From: Pseudomonadales bacterium
Lineage (GTDB): Bacteria > Pseudomonadota > Gammaproteobacteria > Pseudomonadales > Ketobacteraceae
DNA: 64,000 nt
NCBI GenBank assembly: GCA_002708905.1
Contig: PAPM01000047.1
Location: 1-64,000, forward strand
Reading direction: 5' to 3'
Shown one piece after another: positions 1-9,456 of this stretch. Positions within the stretch are counted from its first letter, which is position 1; each line of letters starts with the position of its first letter. The position numbers and the translations under genes were made by a program. Under the pieces are notes generated by a model. That model had not been told where the DNA came from. It saw only the letters and a program-made list of their open reading frames with translations, and made no database searches.

Positions 1-1
1 G

Positions 2-280
2 CATGGCACTGTCTGGGTGAATGGCGATAATGGCTATATTGCCATGCAGGTCAGTGGGTTAGAAGTGCTTCCGGGGGCCGGTCTCACGGATTCAGGAAAC
101 AGTAAAGAAGAACCGGTGACTGTCACCGTTGTGGAAGACCTGTACCGCTGGAATACCTGGAGCATCCGCAACCATTCAGATCAATACACCAAAACTGATA
201 GCCAGACCATCGAGTTTGATATCAAACTGAAACCGGGCCAGGAAAAAGTGGTTACCTATACCGTGGATTACAACTGGTGA
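2..280 (+). CDS. DUF4139 domain-containing protein, C-terminal end only
   Basis: The frame is open from the left edge of the window (H-G-T-V-W-V-N-G-D...) and ends with TGA at 278-280, so only about the last 92 residues are seen. The pattern of an E-D-L-Y-R-W-N-T-W run, then I-E-F-D, a G-Q-E-K turn and the end V-T-Y-T-V-D-Y-N-W matches the C-terminal strands of DUF4139 proteins. Those are secreted or surface proteins of unknown role in proteobacteria. The function cannot be judged from this fragment. It converges on the FtsH-type gene, whose stop lies 14 bases away. The assignment rests on motif memory. Confidence 0.75.
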   Translation, partial: HGTVWVNGDNGYIAMQVSGLEVLPGAGLTDSGNSKEEPVTVTVVEDLYRWNTWSIRNHSDQYTKTDSQTIEFDIKLKPGQEKVVTYTVDYNW

Positions 281-294
281 TCAGATCCGCCTGT

Positions 295-2184
295 TCAGGT
301 AATCAGTTGCTGGATTTCCTCTGCTGTCACCGTTTCATGATCCACTAATGCGTTCGCCAAAGCATCCAATTGCGTGCGCTTCTCATTGAGCAACGCCAGC
401 GTACGCTGTTCGCTCTTCTTCACCAAGGCTTCTACTTCAAGGTCAATGGTATGAGCTGTGACGTCACTGAAATCTTTGGATGTTGCGATTTCCATACCTA
501 AAAAGGGATGTTCTTCATGCTGGGGAAAATGCACTGGGCCCAGCTTTTCACTCATGCCCCACTGGGTCACCATTCGGCGAGCCAACAACGTGCATTGTTT
601 GAGATCATCTGCGGCACCGGAACTCACATTACCAAACACGACACGTTCAGCACATCGCCCACCCAACAACACACAAAGACGATCTTCCAGCACAGCCTGG
701 GTGTAGTTGACCCGGTCTTCAACCGGCATGGTTTCTGTGACCCCCAATGCCCGGCCCCGGGGAATGATGGTAACTTTGCTTACGGGGTCGGCGTGTTCCA
801 GCGACATGGACAACAGGGCATGGCCGGATTCATGATAGGCGATACGCTGCTTGTCTTCATTATTCAGAATTTCCTGGCGTTCAGAGCCCAGCAGAATCTT
901 ATCGTGTGCGTGTTCGAAGTCACTCTGCTCGATGGTGGATTTATTCTCCCGGGCAGCATGCAGCGCTGCCTCGTTTACCAGGTTTTCCAGATCTGCACCG
1001 GAAAATCCGATGGTTCTGCTGGACAACTGCTCCAGGTCCACATCTCCGGACAACGGTTTCTTACGGGTGTGGACCTGAAGGATCTGCAAACGGGCCTTTT
1101 TCTGTGGTAACTCCATGGTAATCTTGCGATCAAAACGACCGGGTCGCATCAGCGCCGGGTCCAGAACATCCGGCCGATTGGTGGCCGCCAACACCACGAT
1201 GGGTTCCTCACCTGAAAACCCATCCATTTCCGCCAGAATCTGATTCAAGGTTTGCTCGCGCTCATCGTTGCCGCCACCGACACCGGAACCACGCACTCTT
1301 CCCACCGAGTCGATTTCATCCACAAAAATCAGTGCCGGCGCTTTCTCGCGAGCCTGCTGGAACATGCTGCGCACCCGACCGGCACCCACGCCGACAAACA
1401 TCTCCACAAATTCGGAGCCACTGATACTGAAAAACGGAACACCAGCCTCCGCTGCGGTTGCCTTGGCGAGCAGGGTCTTGCCAGTGCCGGGAGGCCCCAT
1501 CATCAGGATCCCCTTGGGCAATTTGGCCCCTAGCTTGCGGAATTTTTCAGGATTACGCAGGAACTCAATCACTTCTCTTAAGTCCTGTTTGGCCCCGTCC
1601 AAACCGGCCACTTCATCAAAGTTGATACCTTCACTTTCCGGGTTTTCATAAAGTCGGGCATGGGAACGGGAAAAGCCAAAAATGCCACCGCCACCGCCGC
1701 CCATACGGCTCTGCAGGGCACGATTACTGTATGCAAAAAAGCCGAAAATCAGAATCCAGGGCAGCAGGTTTATCAATACCGTTGCCCAGGTGGGCAGTTC
1801 CTCGCTCTTGGCAACCATCTCTACATTTTGGCTTTCTATCGCAGGCAATAAGGTCTCATCTTTCAGGGACGGCATGTGGGTAACAAAATCGTAACCCTTG
1901 GTTTTATCGGAATTACGTAAGCGGCCACTAATCTGCTGCCCACGCATCAACACGCTCGCCACTTCATTGTTATAGAGCTGCTGTTTGAATTGGGTATAGG
2001 GAATTTCTTCGGGCCCTTGAGTACCCTGGGAAGAAAATGTGTAGTACAGCGAGAACAAGAATAACGTGAAAAACAAGGGGCGCCAGTCAAACAAAGGATG
2101 ACCGGGTTGCGGATCTTTCTTTGGATCTTTTTGGGTTTGTCTGGAATCCGGTTGTGGTTTTGGATTTTGTGGCGCTGCGTTCAT
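295..2184 (-). CDS. ftsH: FtsH-type ATP-dependent zinc metalloprotease
   Basis: Membrane-anchored AAA+ protease that would unfold and degrade membrane and cytosolic proteins. Numbering from the ATG at 2184: a Pro/Gln/Lys-rich cytoplasmic tail (1-33), TM1 (about 36-50), a short periplasmic part, TM2 (about 133-152), a Gly-rich linker, Walker A GPPGTGKT (230-237), Walker B FVDEID, the second region of homology with RPGRFDR, and the zinc site HESGH (451-455). At 629 residues it is near the usual FtsH length. The start is uncertain: an ATG at 2211 and a GTG at 2229 with GAGG upstream are in frame. The long proline-rich N-terminus and the position next to a GGDEF-EAL gene, not rlmE/folP, suggest a second FtsH copy rather than the housekeeping one. 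That is inference. Confidence 0.9.
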   Translation of the reverse strand: MNAAPQNPKPQPDSRQTQKDPKKDPQPGHPLFDWRPLFFTLFLFSLYYTFSSQGTQGPEEIPYTQFKQQLYNNEVASVLMRGQQISGRLRNSDKTKGYDFVTHMPSLKDETLLPAIESQNVEMVAKSEELPTWATVLINLLPWILIFGFFAYSNRALQSRMGGGGGGIFGFSRSHARLYENPESEGINFDEVAGLDGAKQDLREVIEFLRNPEKFRKLGAKLPKGILMMGPPGTGKTLLAKATAAEAGVPFFSISGSEFVEMFVGVGAGRVRSMFQQAREKAPALIFVDEIDSVGRVRGSGVGGGNDEREQTLNQILAEMDGFSGEEPIVVLAATNRPDVLDPALMRPGRFDRKITMELPQKKARLQILQVHTRKKPLSGDVDLEQLSSRTIGFSGADLENLVNEAALHAARENKSTIEQSDFEHAHDKILLGSERQEILNNEDKQRIAYHESGHALLSMSLEHADPVSKVTIIPRGRALGVTETMPVEDRVNYTQAVLEDRLCVLLGGRCAERVVFGNVSSGAADDLKQCTLLARRMVTQWGMSEKLGPVHFPQHEEHPFLGMEIATSKDFSDVTAHTIDLEVEALVKKSEQRTLALLNEKRTQLDALANALVDHETVTAEEIQQLIT

Positions 2185-2261
2185 AGAATACTGGGCTCTG
2201 GCTGACACCATTTGAGTCCATACTAACACAGGCTTGCCTCAGTGATCAGGGCCCGGATCAG

Positions 2262-4694
2262 TTATTCCGAAACACAGGCCACCAAATCCAGTAACGCGAC
2301 TTCGGACAACGCTCTACTCATGTAATAGCCCTGTACCTCATCACAACCATGCTCACTGAGGAGTCGATACTGCTCCCAGGTTTCCACCCCCTCGGCAATT
2401 ACCCCTAAGTTCAGGCTCTTGGCGATGGCAATAACGGTCTGGGCCAGCTGCAGGGTATCTTCATTTTCAACGATGTCTTCGATAAACACGCGATCAATTT
2501 TGAGGGTGCTGATGGGGAACTTGCGTAAATAATTGAGAGAGGAATAGCCGGTACCGAAATCATCCACCGCGATACGGACATTCGCCTGCTGCAGCCTTTC
2601 CAGCATCTGCAGGCTGTGCTCCACATCCTCCATCAGTGCGCTCTCGGTTATTTCCAGTTCCAGATGGGCCGGATTAACGCCAAAGCGCTGGACCTGGAAC
2701 AATACCCATTCGGCAAAGTCCTCCCGCTTGAACTGATTGGCCGAGACGTTTACACCGACGCGCCCGAATTGCACGCCCTGTTTCTGCCACTGGGCTATCT
2801 TTTCACAGGTCTGTTGAAACACCCATTCCCCCAAGGGAATAATCAGATCGGTCTGCTCAGCAAGATCAATGAACTCCAGGGGCCGGACTGTACCAAACAC
2901 CGGATGGTCCCAGCGCAGCAAGACTTCAATGCCGGTCATGACACCGTTACGCACACAGTATTGGGGCTGGAAAAACAGGTCAAACTCCTCCCCCACCAAC
3001 GCCTTGCGCATGGCGTTTTCCATGATCAGGCGATCCATGGCCTGCTTGTTCATGTGATCGTTATAAAAGTGGTAATTGTTTTTGCCGGCGCGTTTTGCCG
3101 CATACATGGCGGTGTCAGCACTGCGTAATAAAATTTCGGCGCTTTGGCCATGATAGGGATACAGGCTGATTCCGATACTACAGGAGGAATACACCTCGCG
3201 CCCATCAATCAGGAACGGAGCAAAAAACTGGGCCAATACGCGGGATGCCGTCTTAATGGCCACCTGTTCGGCCTCATCAATCGACAGGTTGCGTAGAATA
3301 AGGGCAAACTCGTCGCCTCCCATTCTGGCCACCGTGTCCCCCTCACCCAGGCAATACATCAGGCGGCGGGCCACTGCTTTCAGCAACTGATCACCTGCAC
3401 TATGACCGAGCGAATCATTCACCGGTTTAAAACGATCCATATCCAGGAACAGAACCGCGATGGCTTTGCCGGACTCTTCCGCCTGGTGTACCGCATCCTG
3501 CAACCGCTCATTAAACAACAACCGATTTGCCACGCCGGTGAGGGAATCATAATGGGCCAGTCGATAGATGCGCATTTCATCCCGTTTTTTATCGGCGATG
3601 TCCATCAACATACCCACGTAATTCTGCACTTCGTGGCGAAAATTATGGGTCTGGCTAAAACTCAAGATCGCGGGACGGAGTTCTCCGCTCCGGCGCACAT
3701 AGTCACATTCACCGCGCCACTTGTTATCACGTTGCAAGCAGTGACGTATCTTGCGGAAATACTCGGGTCCGTGTCTGCCGCGCCATATGTGGCTGCAATG
3801 CACTCCCAACAATTCCTTGGGCGAAAAGCCAGTCAAGTCATAAAGCGCGGGATTAGCCCGCAGAATAAATCCGCTGCGATCCGTAATAAAGAAACCTTCC
3901 GACACAGCATCAAAAGTCGCGGAGAACAACTGGCGTTCGCTTTCCAGCAGCTCGCGGCTGGGAATAAATTCAGCAATACCGAGAGTGCCAATAACATCCC
4001 CGAACTCATTGAATAACAATGAAAACTGAATCGTTGCAGAAATGGCGTTACCATCCAGACTGCGCAGGGTTTGCCGTACCACACGGGTTTCCGGTTTGCT
4101 TTGGTGAAACAGGTCCTGACAAATCGAATCGAGGAAACCGCCGGTTTCCTCGGTTAAAAAACTCAACTGGCCGGAGGCCAGCAAAGTGGCCATATCAAAG
4201 CCCAGCGTCCGGCAATCGCCACTGACTTTGGTGAGGCGTAAATCCTGATCGGTGACCCATACCAGTCGGGACAACATCTGTTGGTCTTGCCCCATAAACA
4301 CGGCCGGGTTCTGGATGCGGGATATAACGCCACACAAAAATTCCTGGTTTGCTGCATCCCCACCATACAGAAGAATATTTTCCAGCAAACCAAAGCGCCA
4401 GTAACCACGCTCATCCCGAAATCGAAACAGATGCCCTTCGGATGTTTCATTGGCTTTGACAATGGCATCAACCAGGTCTTCCTTGATGTTCTTCAGCTGC
4501 AACACCGAGGTTTCCGGCCCATTGAGATAGGCTTGATATAAGTCCGTGTCATGAGATTCCTGGGTCAACAGGAGTTGGGGGGAAATCATATTGGAACAGA
4601 TGATATGTTGCTGATGTTGATCAGCAACAAAAACATAGTTTGGAGAATGTAGGCCCGCCTCAGCAGGATCGTGCAGCATCAGTGACGAATTCAT
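2262..4694 (-). CDS. PAS-GGDEF-EAL cyclic-di-GMP protein
   Basis: Signalling protein of 810 residues that could make and/or break cyclic-di-GMP. There is no signal peptide or membrane segment. Two PAS-like sensor regions (about 145-245 and 255-370) precede a GGDEF domain (about 385-545) with an intact MGGDEF signature, so synthesis is possible. The RxxD inhibitory site is replaced by G-E-G-D. The EAL domain (about 560-805) reads E-V-L where E-A-L is usual, but keeps N-V-S-A-N-Q-F, DDFGTGYSSL, KIDRVFI, AEGVET and QGYYMSRAL, so phosphodiesterase activity is likely retained. The ftsH-type gene follows closely on the same strand, and apbE lies upstream. The start ATG has no strong ribosome site. 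Confidence 0.9.
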   Translation of the reverse strand: MNSSLMLHDPAEAGLHSPNYVFVADQHQQHIICSNMISPQLLLTQESHDTDLYQAYLNGPETSVLQLKNIKEDLVDAIVKANETSEGHLFRFRDERGYWRFGLLENILLYGGDAANQEFLCGVISRIQNPAVFMGQDQQMLSRLVWVTDQDLRLTKVSGDCRTLGFDMATLLASGQLSFLTEETGGFLDSICQDLFHQSKPETRVVRQTLRSLDGNAISATIQFSLLFNEFGDVIGTLGIAEFIPSRELLESERQLFSATFDAVSEGFFITDRSGFILRANPALYDLTGFSPKELLGVHCSHIWRGRHGPEYFRKIRHCLQRDNKWRGECDYVRRSGELRPAILSFSQTHNFRHEVQNYVGMLMDIADKKRDEMRIYRLAHYDSLTGVANRLLFNERLQDAVHQAEESGKAIAVLFLDMDRFKPVNDSLGHSAGDQLLKAVARRLMYCLGEGDTVARMGGDEFALILRNLSIDEAEQVAIKTASRVLAQFFAPFLIDGREVYSSCSIGISLYPYHGQSAEILLRSADTAMYAAKRAGKNNYHFYNDHMNKQAMDRLIMENAMRKALVGEEFDLFFQPQYCVRNGVMTGIEVLLRWDHPVFGTVRPLEFIDLAEQTDLIIPLGEWVFQQTCEKIAQWQKQGVQFGRVGVNVSANQFKREDFAEWVLFQVQRFGVNPAHLELEITESALMEDVEHSLQMLERLQQANVRIAVDDFGTGYSSLNYLRKFPISTLKIDRVFIEDIVENEDTLQLAQTVIAIAKSLNLGVIAEGVETWEQYRLLSEHGCDEVQGYYMSRALSEVALLDLVACVSE

Positions 4695-4767
4695 GGGAAA
4701 GCCACGGGTCCGCTTGTTATTGTTATTTTTTAAGCCAATTTGAAACGGTTATACCATGTCCCGACCC

Positions 4768-5766
4768 TCAATGCATCGTCGGATCCACTAAATCATCCGA
4801 GTAACGCACCTTTCCTGTCCTGTCTATCAGTATTGCGGACACGCCCGCCAAAGAATTGACTAATTTCAACCCCTTTTCCGCTCCCAGGACAAATACCGTG
4901 GTAGACAGGGCGTCAGCATCCACAGAGTGATCCGCCAGAATCGTGGTACTTAACAACTCATGGGCGGACTCACCTTTAGCCGGATCAATAATGTGATGGA
5001 AACGCACGCCATCCTCTTCAAAATAACGCTCGTAATCCCCGGAAGTAGATACTGCAGAATCCGAAAGGGGCAGTGTAATAACGTGTTCCTCACCCCGCGG
5101 ATGCTTGATCCCAAGCATCCACGGACGCCCGCGGTGATCCCCTATCAAGCGGCTGTCGCCACCGGCGGTGACGATACCATTGCGAACACCGGAAGCCCGC
5201 AACAAAGCCACTACATTATCCACCGCGTAACCTTTAGCAATGCCCCCGAGGTCAATGCGCATCCCGGGCTTGGCAAAGGCTATGGTCAAACCTTTAGGGT
5301 CGAGTGCAAGGTGGCGGTAATCAATCAACTCTGCGGCTGCTTTCTGTTCCTCTGCAGACGGCCGGATATGCTTACGGTAATCAAACTTGTGGCCGACAGA
5401 AGCGAAAGTAATGTCAAAGGCACCACCACTGATATCGCTGTAATGATTGGCCTTCAGGATCAGGTTGAACAACTCCCGACTGATATGTACCGGGGCCAAC
5501 GCGGCATCGCGATTTACCTTGGCCAGTTCTGACGCGTCCTGGTAGGGGCTCATCAACAGGTTGATACGCTCCATTTCATCCATGGCTTGCTGCAACAACG
5601 ACTGGGCACGCTCCGGATCGTCCTGCCAGATCTCCACAAAAACCCGGGTCCCCATGATGGGCTCTTTGCGGCTGAACCATTCTGCCTGGGTTGTCTGCAC
5701 GCATGCGCTGAGCAGTAACAGCAACGTCAGCAGCTTTTTAGGAAATCGCAACAACAGGAGACCCAT
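4768..5766 (-). CDS. apbE: FAD:protein FMN transferase, ApbE family lipoprotein
   Basis: ApbE enzymes move FMN from FAD onto a threonine of partner flavoproteins such as Nqr/Rnf subunits in the periplasm. The N-terminus is a lipoprotein signal: Lys residues, a Leu-rich core and a lipobox L-L-S-A-C near residue 21. Typical ApbE features follow: M-G-T-R near the start, the R-I-D-L-G-G-I-A-K-G-Y-A-V-D core, a G-G-D-S segment and a late D-A-L-S-T-T-V-F motif. Length (332) is normal. The gene is 17 bases downstream of an SDR gene on the same strand. No Nqr or Rnf genes lie in this window, so the partner is unknown. Confidence 0.92.
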   Translation of the reverse strand: MGLLLLRFPKKLLTLLLLLSACVQTTQAEWFSRKEPIMGTRVFVEIWQDDPERAQSLLQQAMDEMERINLLMSPYQDASELAKVNRDAALAPVHISRELFNLILKANHYSDISGGAFDITFASVGHKFDYRKHIRPSAEEQKAAAELIDYRHLALDPKGLTIAFAKPGMRIDLGGIAKGYAVDNVVALLRASGVRNGIVTAGGDSRLIGDHRGRPWMLGIKHPRGEEHVITLPLSDSAVSTSGDYERYFEEDGVRFHHIIDPAKGESAHELLSTTILADHSVDADALSTTVFVLGAEKGLKLVNSLAGVSAILIDRTGKVRYSDDLVDPTMH

Positions 5767-5783
5767 TCCAGTTAATATGAGCG

Positions 5784-6476
5784 CTACCAGGGCAGCAAGG
5801 TGCCGTCATAGGCAATGAAATCGCCGCTCTGGGTTGGCTTCAGACCTTCAATCACCTTGCGCATGCCACTCACAGAGGTGGTGGTATCGATCAGGGCATT
5901 GGGGCCACCCATTTCCGTTAATACCCAGCCGGGATGCAGGGCCACAACCTTGATCTGTTCCGGGGCCAGGTCAATTGACAGGGACTTAGAGGCCGCATTC
6001 AACGCCGCTTTTGAGCTGCGATAGATGTAACTACCACCGGAAGTGTTGTCTCCCATGGAACCCATCTTACTGCTGAGCATGGCAACAGTTGCGCTACCGG
6101 CATTCACCAGATTTGAACGCAAAAGCTCAACCATTTTGATGGGAGCAATGCAATTGATATGAAAAACTCGGGCCCATTCCGCTTCGTCCAGTTTGCCCAA
6201 AGTGTTGCTGTTACCATAATAACCGGCGTTGTTAATGAGCAAATGAATAACCCGGTCGCCCACGGCTTCGGAGACCTTGTTTCGGCTTGGCTCACTGGTC
6301 ACATCCAGCGCATAAGTTTTCAGATTGTCTCCATATTCCTGGTGGAGACGCTGCAACCCTTCTGACTGCTCCGGGTTGCGTGCAGTGGCAATCACCCGAT
6401 GGCCCGCCGCCAAATATTGCTTGCTGAATTCCAATCCCAGTCCACGACTGGCTCCGGTAATGAATACAGTTTTCAT
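5784..6476 (-). CDS. Short-chain dehydrogenase/reductase
   Basis: A classical-type SDR of 230 residues using NAD(P)H in the cytoplasm. It has the Rossmann motif TGASRGLG at residues 6-13, N-N-A-G-Y at about 87-91, a catalytic Ser region and the active-site pair Y-R-S-S-K-A-A (YxxSK). It resembles C-factor/CsgA-like SDRs, with an H-P-G-W-V-x-T-x-M-G segment after the active site. The substrate cannot be told from sequence. The ATG at 6476 has AAGGAG upstream. The gene is followed 17 bases later by apbE, which suggests co-transcription but not a shared pathway. Confidence 0.88.
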   Translation of the reverse strand: MKTVFITGASRGLGLEFSKQYLAAGHRVIATARNPEQSEGLQRLHQEYGDNLKTYALDVTSEPSRNKVSEAVGDRVIHLLINNAGYYGNSNTLGKLDEAEWARVFHINCIAPIKMVELLRSNLVNAGSATVAMLSSKMGSMGDNTSGGSYIYRSSKAALNAASKSLSIDLAPEQIKVVALHPGWVLTEMGGPNALIDTTTSVSGMRKVIEGLKPTQSGDFIAYDGTLLPW

Positions 6477-6514
6477 GCCCTGCTCCTTTGTTTCATATCG
6501 GCTACGTTAGCACG

Positions 6515-7024
6515 CTACGACAGTGGATCATAGCTTACCCGGGAGACCTCATAATACGCCTTTCCTTTCGGCCTGATCACCACCACTTCGTCACCTTCCT
6601 GCTTTTTCAGCAACGCTTTTGCCATGGGGGAATCAACACTGATCCAGCCGCGATCAAGATCAATTTCGTCGGCACCAACTAATCGATAACGCTCGATCGC
6701 GCCCGTATCCAACTCCTCCAATTCGACCCAGGCACCAAAAAATACCCGGCTCTGATCAGCCGGCTTCTTATCCACTGCCTTCACCACTTCAAGGCGCTTA
6801 ACCAAATATCGAATACGGCGGTCAATTTCGCGGAGCTGTTTTTTACGATAGATGTATTCGGCGTTCTCAGAACGGTCGCCCTCCGCGGCCGCTTCAGACA
6901 GGGCTTTGGTGACTTCCGGACGCAAGGTGTCGCTCAGATATCTGAGTTCTGTCATCAAGCCATCGCGACCTTCCGGTGTAATATATGGGGCAGCAGGTTG
7001 TGAAGGCGGTCGGTATCGGCTCAT
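6515..7024 (-). CDS. greB: Transcription elongation factor GreB
   Basis: GreB binds in the secondary channel of RNA polymerase and stimulates cleavage of backtracked RNA. The protein begins with a GreA/GreB coiled coil (Y-I-T-P-E-G-R-D-G-L-M-x-E-L to about residue 85) carrying the conserved tip A-x-E-G-D-R-S-E-N-A-E-Y. The C-terminal FKBP-like domain follows (V-F-F-G-A-W-V-E-L, V-G-x-D-E, S-V-D-S-P-M-A-K-A-L-L, E-V-x-x-V-x-Y). The Y-I-Y-R-K-K-Q-L-R-E-I-D-R-R-I-R stretch favours GreB over GreA. I take the ATG at 7024 (169 aa); an in-frame ATG at 7048 would add eight residues. Confidence 0.93.
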   Translation of the reverse strand: MSRYRPPSQPAAPYITPEGRDGLMTELRYLSDTLRPEVTKALSEAAAEGDRSENAEYIYRKKQLREIDRRIRYLVKRLEVVKAVDKKPADQSRVFFGAWVELEELDTGAIERYRLVGADEIDLDRGWISVDSPMAKALLKKQEGDEVVVIRPKGKAYYEVSRVSYDPLS

Positions 7025-7059
7025 TGAATAGTGTGTCTCTTTGAACATCCATTAAAGTT

Positions 7060-7494
7060 TCATGTCCGGCTGATCAGGTCCGGGTTTTCTGACAACGTTT
7101 TTACCATTTTGTACTCAGCACTCAATACCTGCAGGTGATCACCACCATTCAGCAGAAAGTCAAACGAGAGGTAACCACCATCATTCGGCTGACAGTATGG
7201 AAACAACTGGATCAGACCATTGAAGTATTCCCTGGGCGCCAGGATGTGAATGTGGATTCTGCCCTGTTCTTGCTGAACAGACCCCAGGGAGCGGCTTTGA
7301 AGCTTGGCGGCTTCCTGAACATTCACCACCGCCTGGGTTTCAGGGAACGAAGAAGAACGGGCACCACCGCTGCATTTCAACTTGTAGCGCATGGAAGCCT
7401 TACCGGTTTCGGGATCGACATCGAGTGTTTGCGACAGTTTAAAGGTGCTCACTATCATCTGAATCTGGGCATCATAATGCATGCGTAAACTCAC
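7060..7494 (-). CDS. Hypothetical protein
   Basis: An unrecognised protein of up to 144 residues with no signal peptide or membrane segment. It contains a probable beta-rich core (I-H-I-H-I-L-A-P-R-E-Y-F-N-G-L, G-G-Y-L-S-F-D-F-L-L-N-G-G-D-H-L-Q-V-L) and a Ser/Gly-rich loop near residue 45. The listed start is a GTG; an ATG at 7482 is an alternative. It lies between cobO and greB on the same strand, with 35 bases to the greB ATG used here. Coding is supported by an open frame with balanced composition and by tight packing between neighbours. No function is proposed. Confidence 0.6.
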   Translation of the reverse strand: MSLRMHYDAQIQMIVSTFKLSQTLDVDPETGKASMRYKLKCSGGARSSSFPETQAVVNVQEAAKLQSRSLGSVQQEQGRIHIHILAPREYFNGLIQLFPYCQPNDGGYLSFDFLLNGGDHLQVLSAEYKMVKTLSENPDLISRT

Positions 7495-7573
7495 AGATTT
7501 ATTGTTGTTATTATCGGTTGAACAACCAACTTTACCATGAATTCATTCGCAGATTCGAGCCCTGAGCGATTAC

Positions 7574-8164
7574 TCAGAACTCAATGCCCGGCTGGGCTTT
7601 CACACCCTGGCGAAACGCGTGTCGCTCATCCTGCACGGAACTGATGGTGTCGGCGATTTCCTGCAGGGGGGTTGCCATGGTCCGGCCGGTAATGATGACG
7701 TTCTGGAACTTGGGACGTTGCTTGAGGGCTGCAACGACGGGTGCCACGTCAAGGTATTGATATTTGAACATGTAACTCATCTCATCCAGTATCACCAAAT
7801 CAATTTCGGGATTACTCAAGTAAGGTTTAGCCGTCTCCCAGGCTCTCTGAGCAGTGGCAATGTCCTGTTCCTTGTTTTGGGTTTCCCAGGTGAATCCCTC
7901 CCCCATGACATGCCAGTCCACCATTGGATGTTCCTTAAAAAATTTGTACTCACCCGTTTCATTACGGCCTTTCAGAAACTGAATGACGGCGGCCCGCTTG
8001 CCGTGTCCCAGTGAACGGGCCATGGTGCCGAAAGCGGAACTGCTTTTGCCTTTGCCATTTCCTTTCATCAGAATCAGGACGCCCCGCTCTTCCGTCGCTT
8101 TGGCAATTTTGGCGTCCATCACAGCCTTCTTGGCTGCCATTTTTTGCTGGTGCTTGTCTGTCAT
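7574..8164 (-). CDS. cobO: Cob(I)alamin adenosyltransferase
   Basis: Transfers the adenosyl group of ATP to reduced corrinoids, giving adenosylcobalamin precursors (CobO/BtuR/CobA family). From the ATG at 8164 the protein has 196 residues, the same as E. coli BtuR. Visible features are the modified P-loop G-N-G-K-G-K-S-S-S-A-F-G, an M-G-E-G-F-T-W segment, V-I-L-D-E-M (Walker-B-like) and V-I-I-T-G-R near the end. The reading frame extends upstream to 8278, but the extra residues do not look like the family. No cobalamin riboswitch box was found upstream. No other cobalamin genes lie in the window, so it may serve corrinoid salvage. Confidence 0.93.
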   Translation of the reverse strand: MTDKHQQKMAAKKAVMDAKIAKATEERGVLILMKGNGKGKSSSAFGTMARSLGHGKRAAVIQFLKGRNETGEYKFFKEHPMVDWHVMGEGFTWETQNKEQDIATAQRAWETAKPYLSNPEIDLVILDEMSYMFKYQYLDVAPVVAALKQRPKFQNVIITGRTMATPLQEIADTISSVQDERHAFRQGVKAQPGIEF

Positions 8165-8223
8165 TTTATTCTGTATTCCCGATCGATAAGAGGGGGCCAA
8201 CGTTACCATACCTGCACCTGAAA

Positions 8224-8249
8224 TGCCTGATAACATTGCCTGATAACAA
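8224..8249. repeat. 13-bp tandem repeat in the cobO/cytochrome intergenic region
   Basis: Two copies of TGCCTGATAACA lie 13 bases apart (8224-8235 and 8237-8248), about 60-85 bases upstream of the cobO start. The second copy is part of the imperfect palindrome CATTG-N8-CAATG. The spacing and place would suit an operator or a replication slip; the sequence alone cannot decide. Confidence 0.6.
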
Positions 8250-8434
8250 TGCAGACGCAACCCGCAATGCACAACCAACGTGCACTATTAAAGCCAAGGT
8301 GTCTTCTACACTTTAAGGAAAGTCTCTTCCAAGCAGCAAAGCTGGTTACATGATTGATTGGGCGTGGTGCGCCAGCGTTTCGCTGGTATAGAGATTGCTT
8401 CTGAAAGTCCGTTGTAACGGCACAGGCTTTTTCC

Positions 8435-8794
8435 ATGAAACCATCCATTTTCAGTTCATTCATTGTTGCCACCTGCATGCTGCTGTTTGTGGCCTGCAGT
8501 GGACCCTCCGATGAGTCTGCCCAAACCGAGGAACTTGCTCCGGAGTTGTTGGCTGGCAAAGCGGTCGTTGAAAAAACCTGTATTGCCTGCCATGGACAGG
8601 GGTTGAACGGCGCGCCGATACTGGGCAACAAAAAGATGTGGGGTAAACGACTCCCGCAAGGAGAAGACGTATTGGTAAGCCATGCAATCAATGGATTTGC
8701 CATGGAAATGATGCCACCGCGGGGAGGCAATCCGGGCCTTTCGGATGAGGATATCCGCAACGCGGTGCGCTACATGATGAGTCTGGTCCAATAA
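8435..8794 (+). CDS. Class I c-type cytochrome, lipoprotein (c5-like)
   Basis: A small monohaem electron carrier of 119 residues. A lipoprotein signal ends in a lipobox L-F-V-A-C at about residue 20, so it should be anchored in the periplasm. The haem site C-I-A-C-H follows at about residues 48-52, with a distal Met probably in the A-M-E-M-M-P-P-R-G-G segment. The C-terminal helix D-E-D-I-R-N-A-V-R-Y-M is typical of cytochrome c5/cytochrome c-555. The redox partner is not evident from neighbours. The gene is divergent from cobO and converges with epmC 6 bases away. Confidence 0.9.
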   Translation: MKPSIFSSFIVATCMLLFVACSGPSDESAQTEELAPELLAGKAVVEKTCIACHGQGLNGAPILGNKKMWGKRLPQGEDVLVSHAINGFAMEMMPPRGGNPGLSDEDIRNAVRYMMSLVQ

Positions 8795-8800
8795 AGCTGA

Positions 8801-9370
8801 TCAGATGCTTTCCGCATCAAAACGCCGGGCATCCAAATCTAACGGACGCTGGTAGAAAGCGCAGAGGGCTCTGCGGAAAGTTTCTGCCCGCGGCCACAAA
8901 CCGGTTTCGATAAACACCAAGACCTGGGAATACACGGCCATTTTGAACGGCTCGGCGTCAGTGGCCTCTCCGTTCAGATTATCCACGCTCACCCGAAAAG
9001 GCACGCCCGCTGCATCGGAAAGAATCCATTCCAGCGCTTGCGGCTTGACTTCCACCTGCTCAAAAACGCGTTGTTGTTCTGCACTGCGGCCATCCGGTTC
9101 ATACCAATAACCAAAATCCAACTGCTGCCGGCGGGCCTCTCCGGCGATCAGCCAATGGGCGGTTTCATGCAGCGCGCTGCGGAAAAATCCATGGGCAAAA
9201 TGCAGCTCGTGGTTCACCCGCTCCTCATTCCGGGGCAGGTAAATGGGCTCATCACCCCCTCGGACCAAACGGGTGTTGTACTGTTCCAGAAAACACTGGT
9301 TAAACAGGCTGATGATGTCCTCAATACGATGATCCAACTGCGCCACTACTTCACTTTCCTGACTAAACAA
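8801..9370 (-). CDS. epmC: Elongation factor P hydroxylase EpmC
   Basis: EpmC (YfcM) hydroxylates the beta-lysylated lysine of elongation factor P, the last step of that modification. The diagnostic stretch H-E-L-H-F-A-H-G-F-F-R-S-A-L-H-E-T-A-H-W (about residues 55-74) carries the metal-binding His/Glu residues, followed by an I-A-G-E-A-R-R segment and D-F-G-Y-W-Y. Length (189) is close to the E. coli protein (182). The partner enzymes EpmA and EpmB are not in the window. It is divergent from the MATE gene and converges with the cytochrome gene. Confidence 0.93.
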   Translation of the reverse strand: MFSQESEVVAQLDHRIEDIISLFNQCFLEQYNTRLVRGGDEPIYLPRNEERVNHELHFAHGFFRSALHETAHWLIAGEARRQQLDFGYWYEPDGRSAEQQRVFEQVEVKPQALEWILSDAAGVPFRVSVDNLNGEATDAEPFKMAVYSQVLVFIETGLWPRAETFRRALCAFYQRPLDLDARRFDAESI

Positions 9371-9456
9371 GCACGATATATCTCAATAAAACAGACCGTT
9401 ACAACGGCAATCAACATGATAAACTACACGGCCTCCGGACTCACCCAGTTGTATCC

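Noticed and set aside
508-1110. A 200-codon plus-strand frame opposite the FtsH-type gene
   Set aside because: Antisense to the zinc-protease part; no domain or ribosome site.
8165-8434. Possible cobalamin riboswitch before cobO
   Set aside because: The conserved B12-box (GCCACTG-like) is not found on the minus strand; only short repeats and a small hairpin (CCAGCG/CGCTGG at 8372-8386) are seen.
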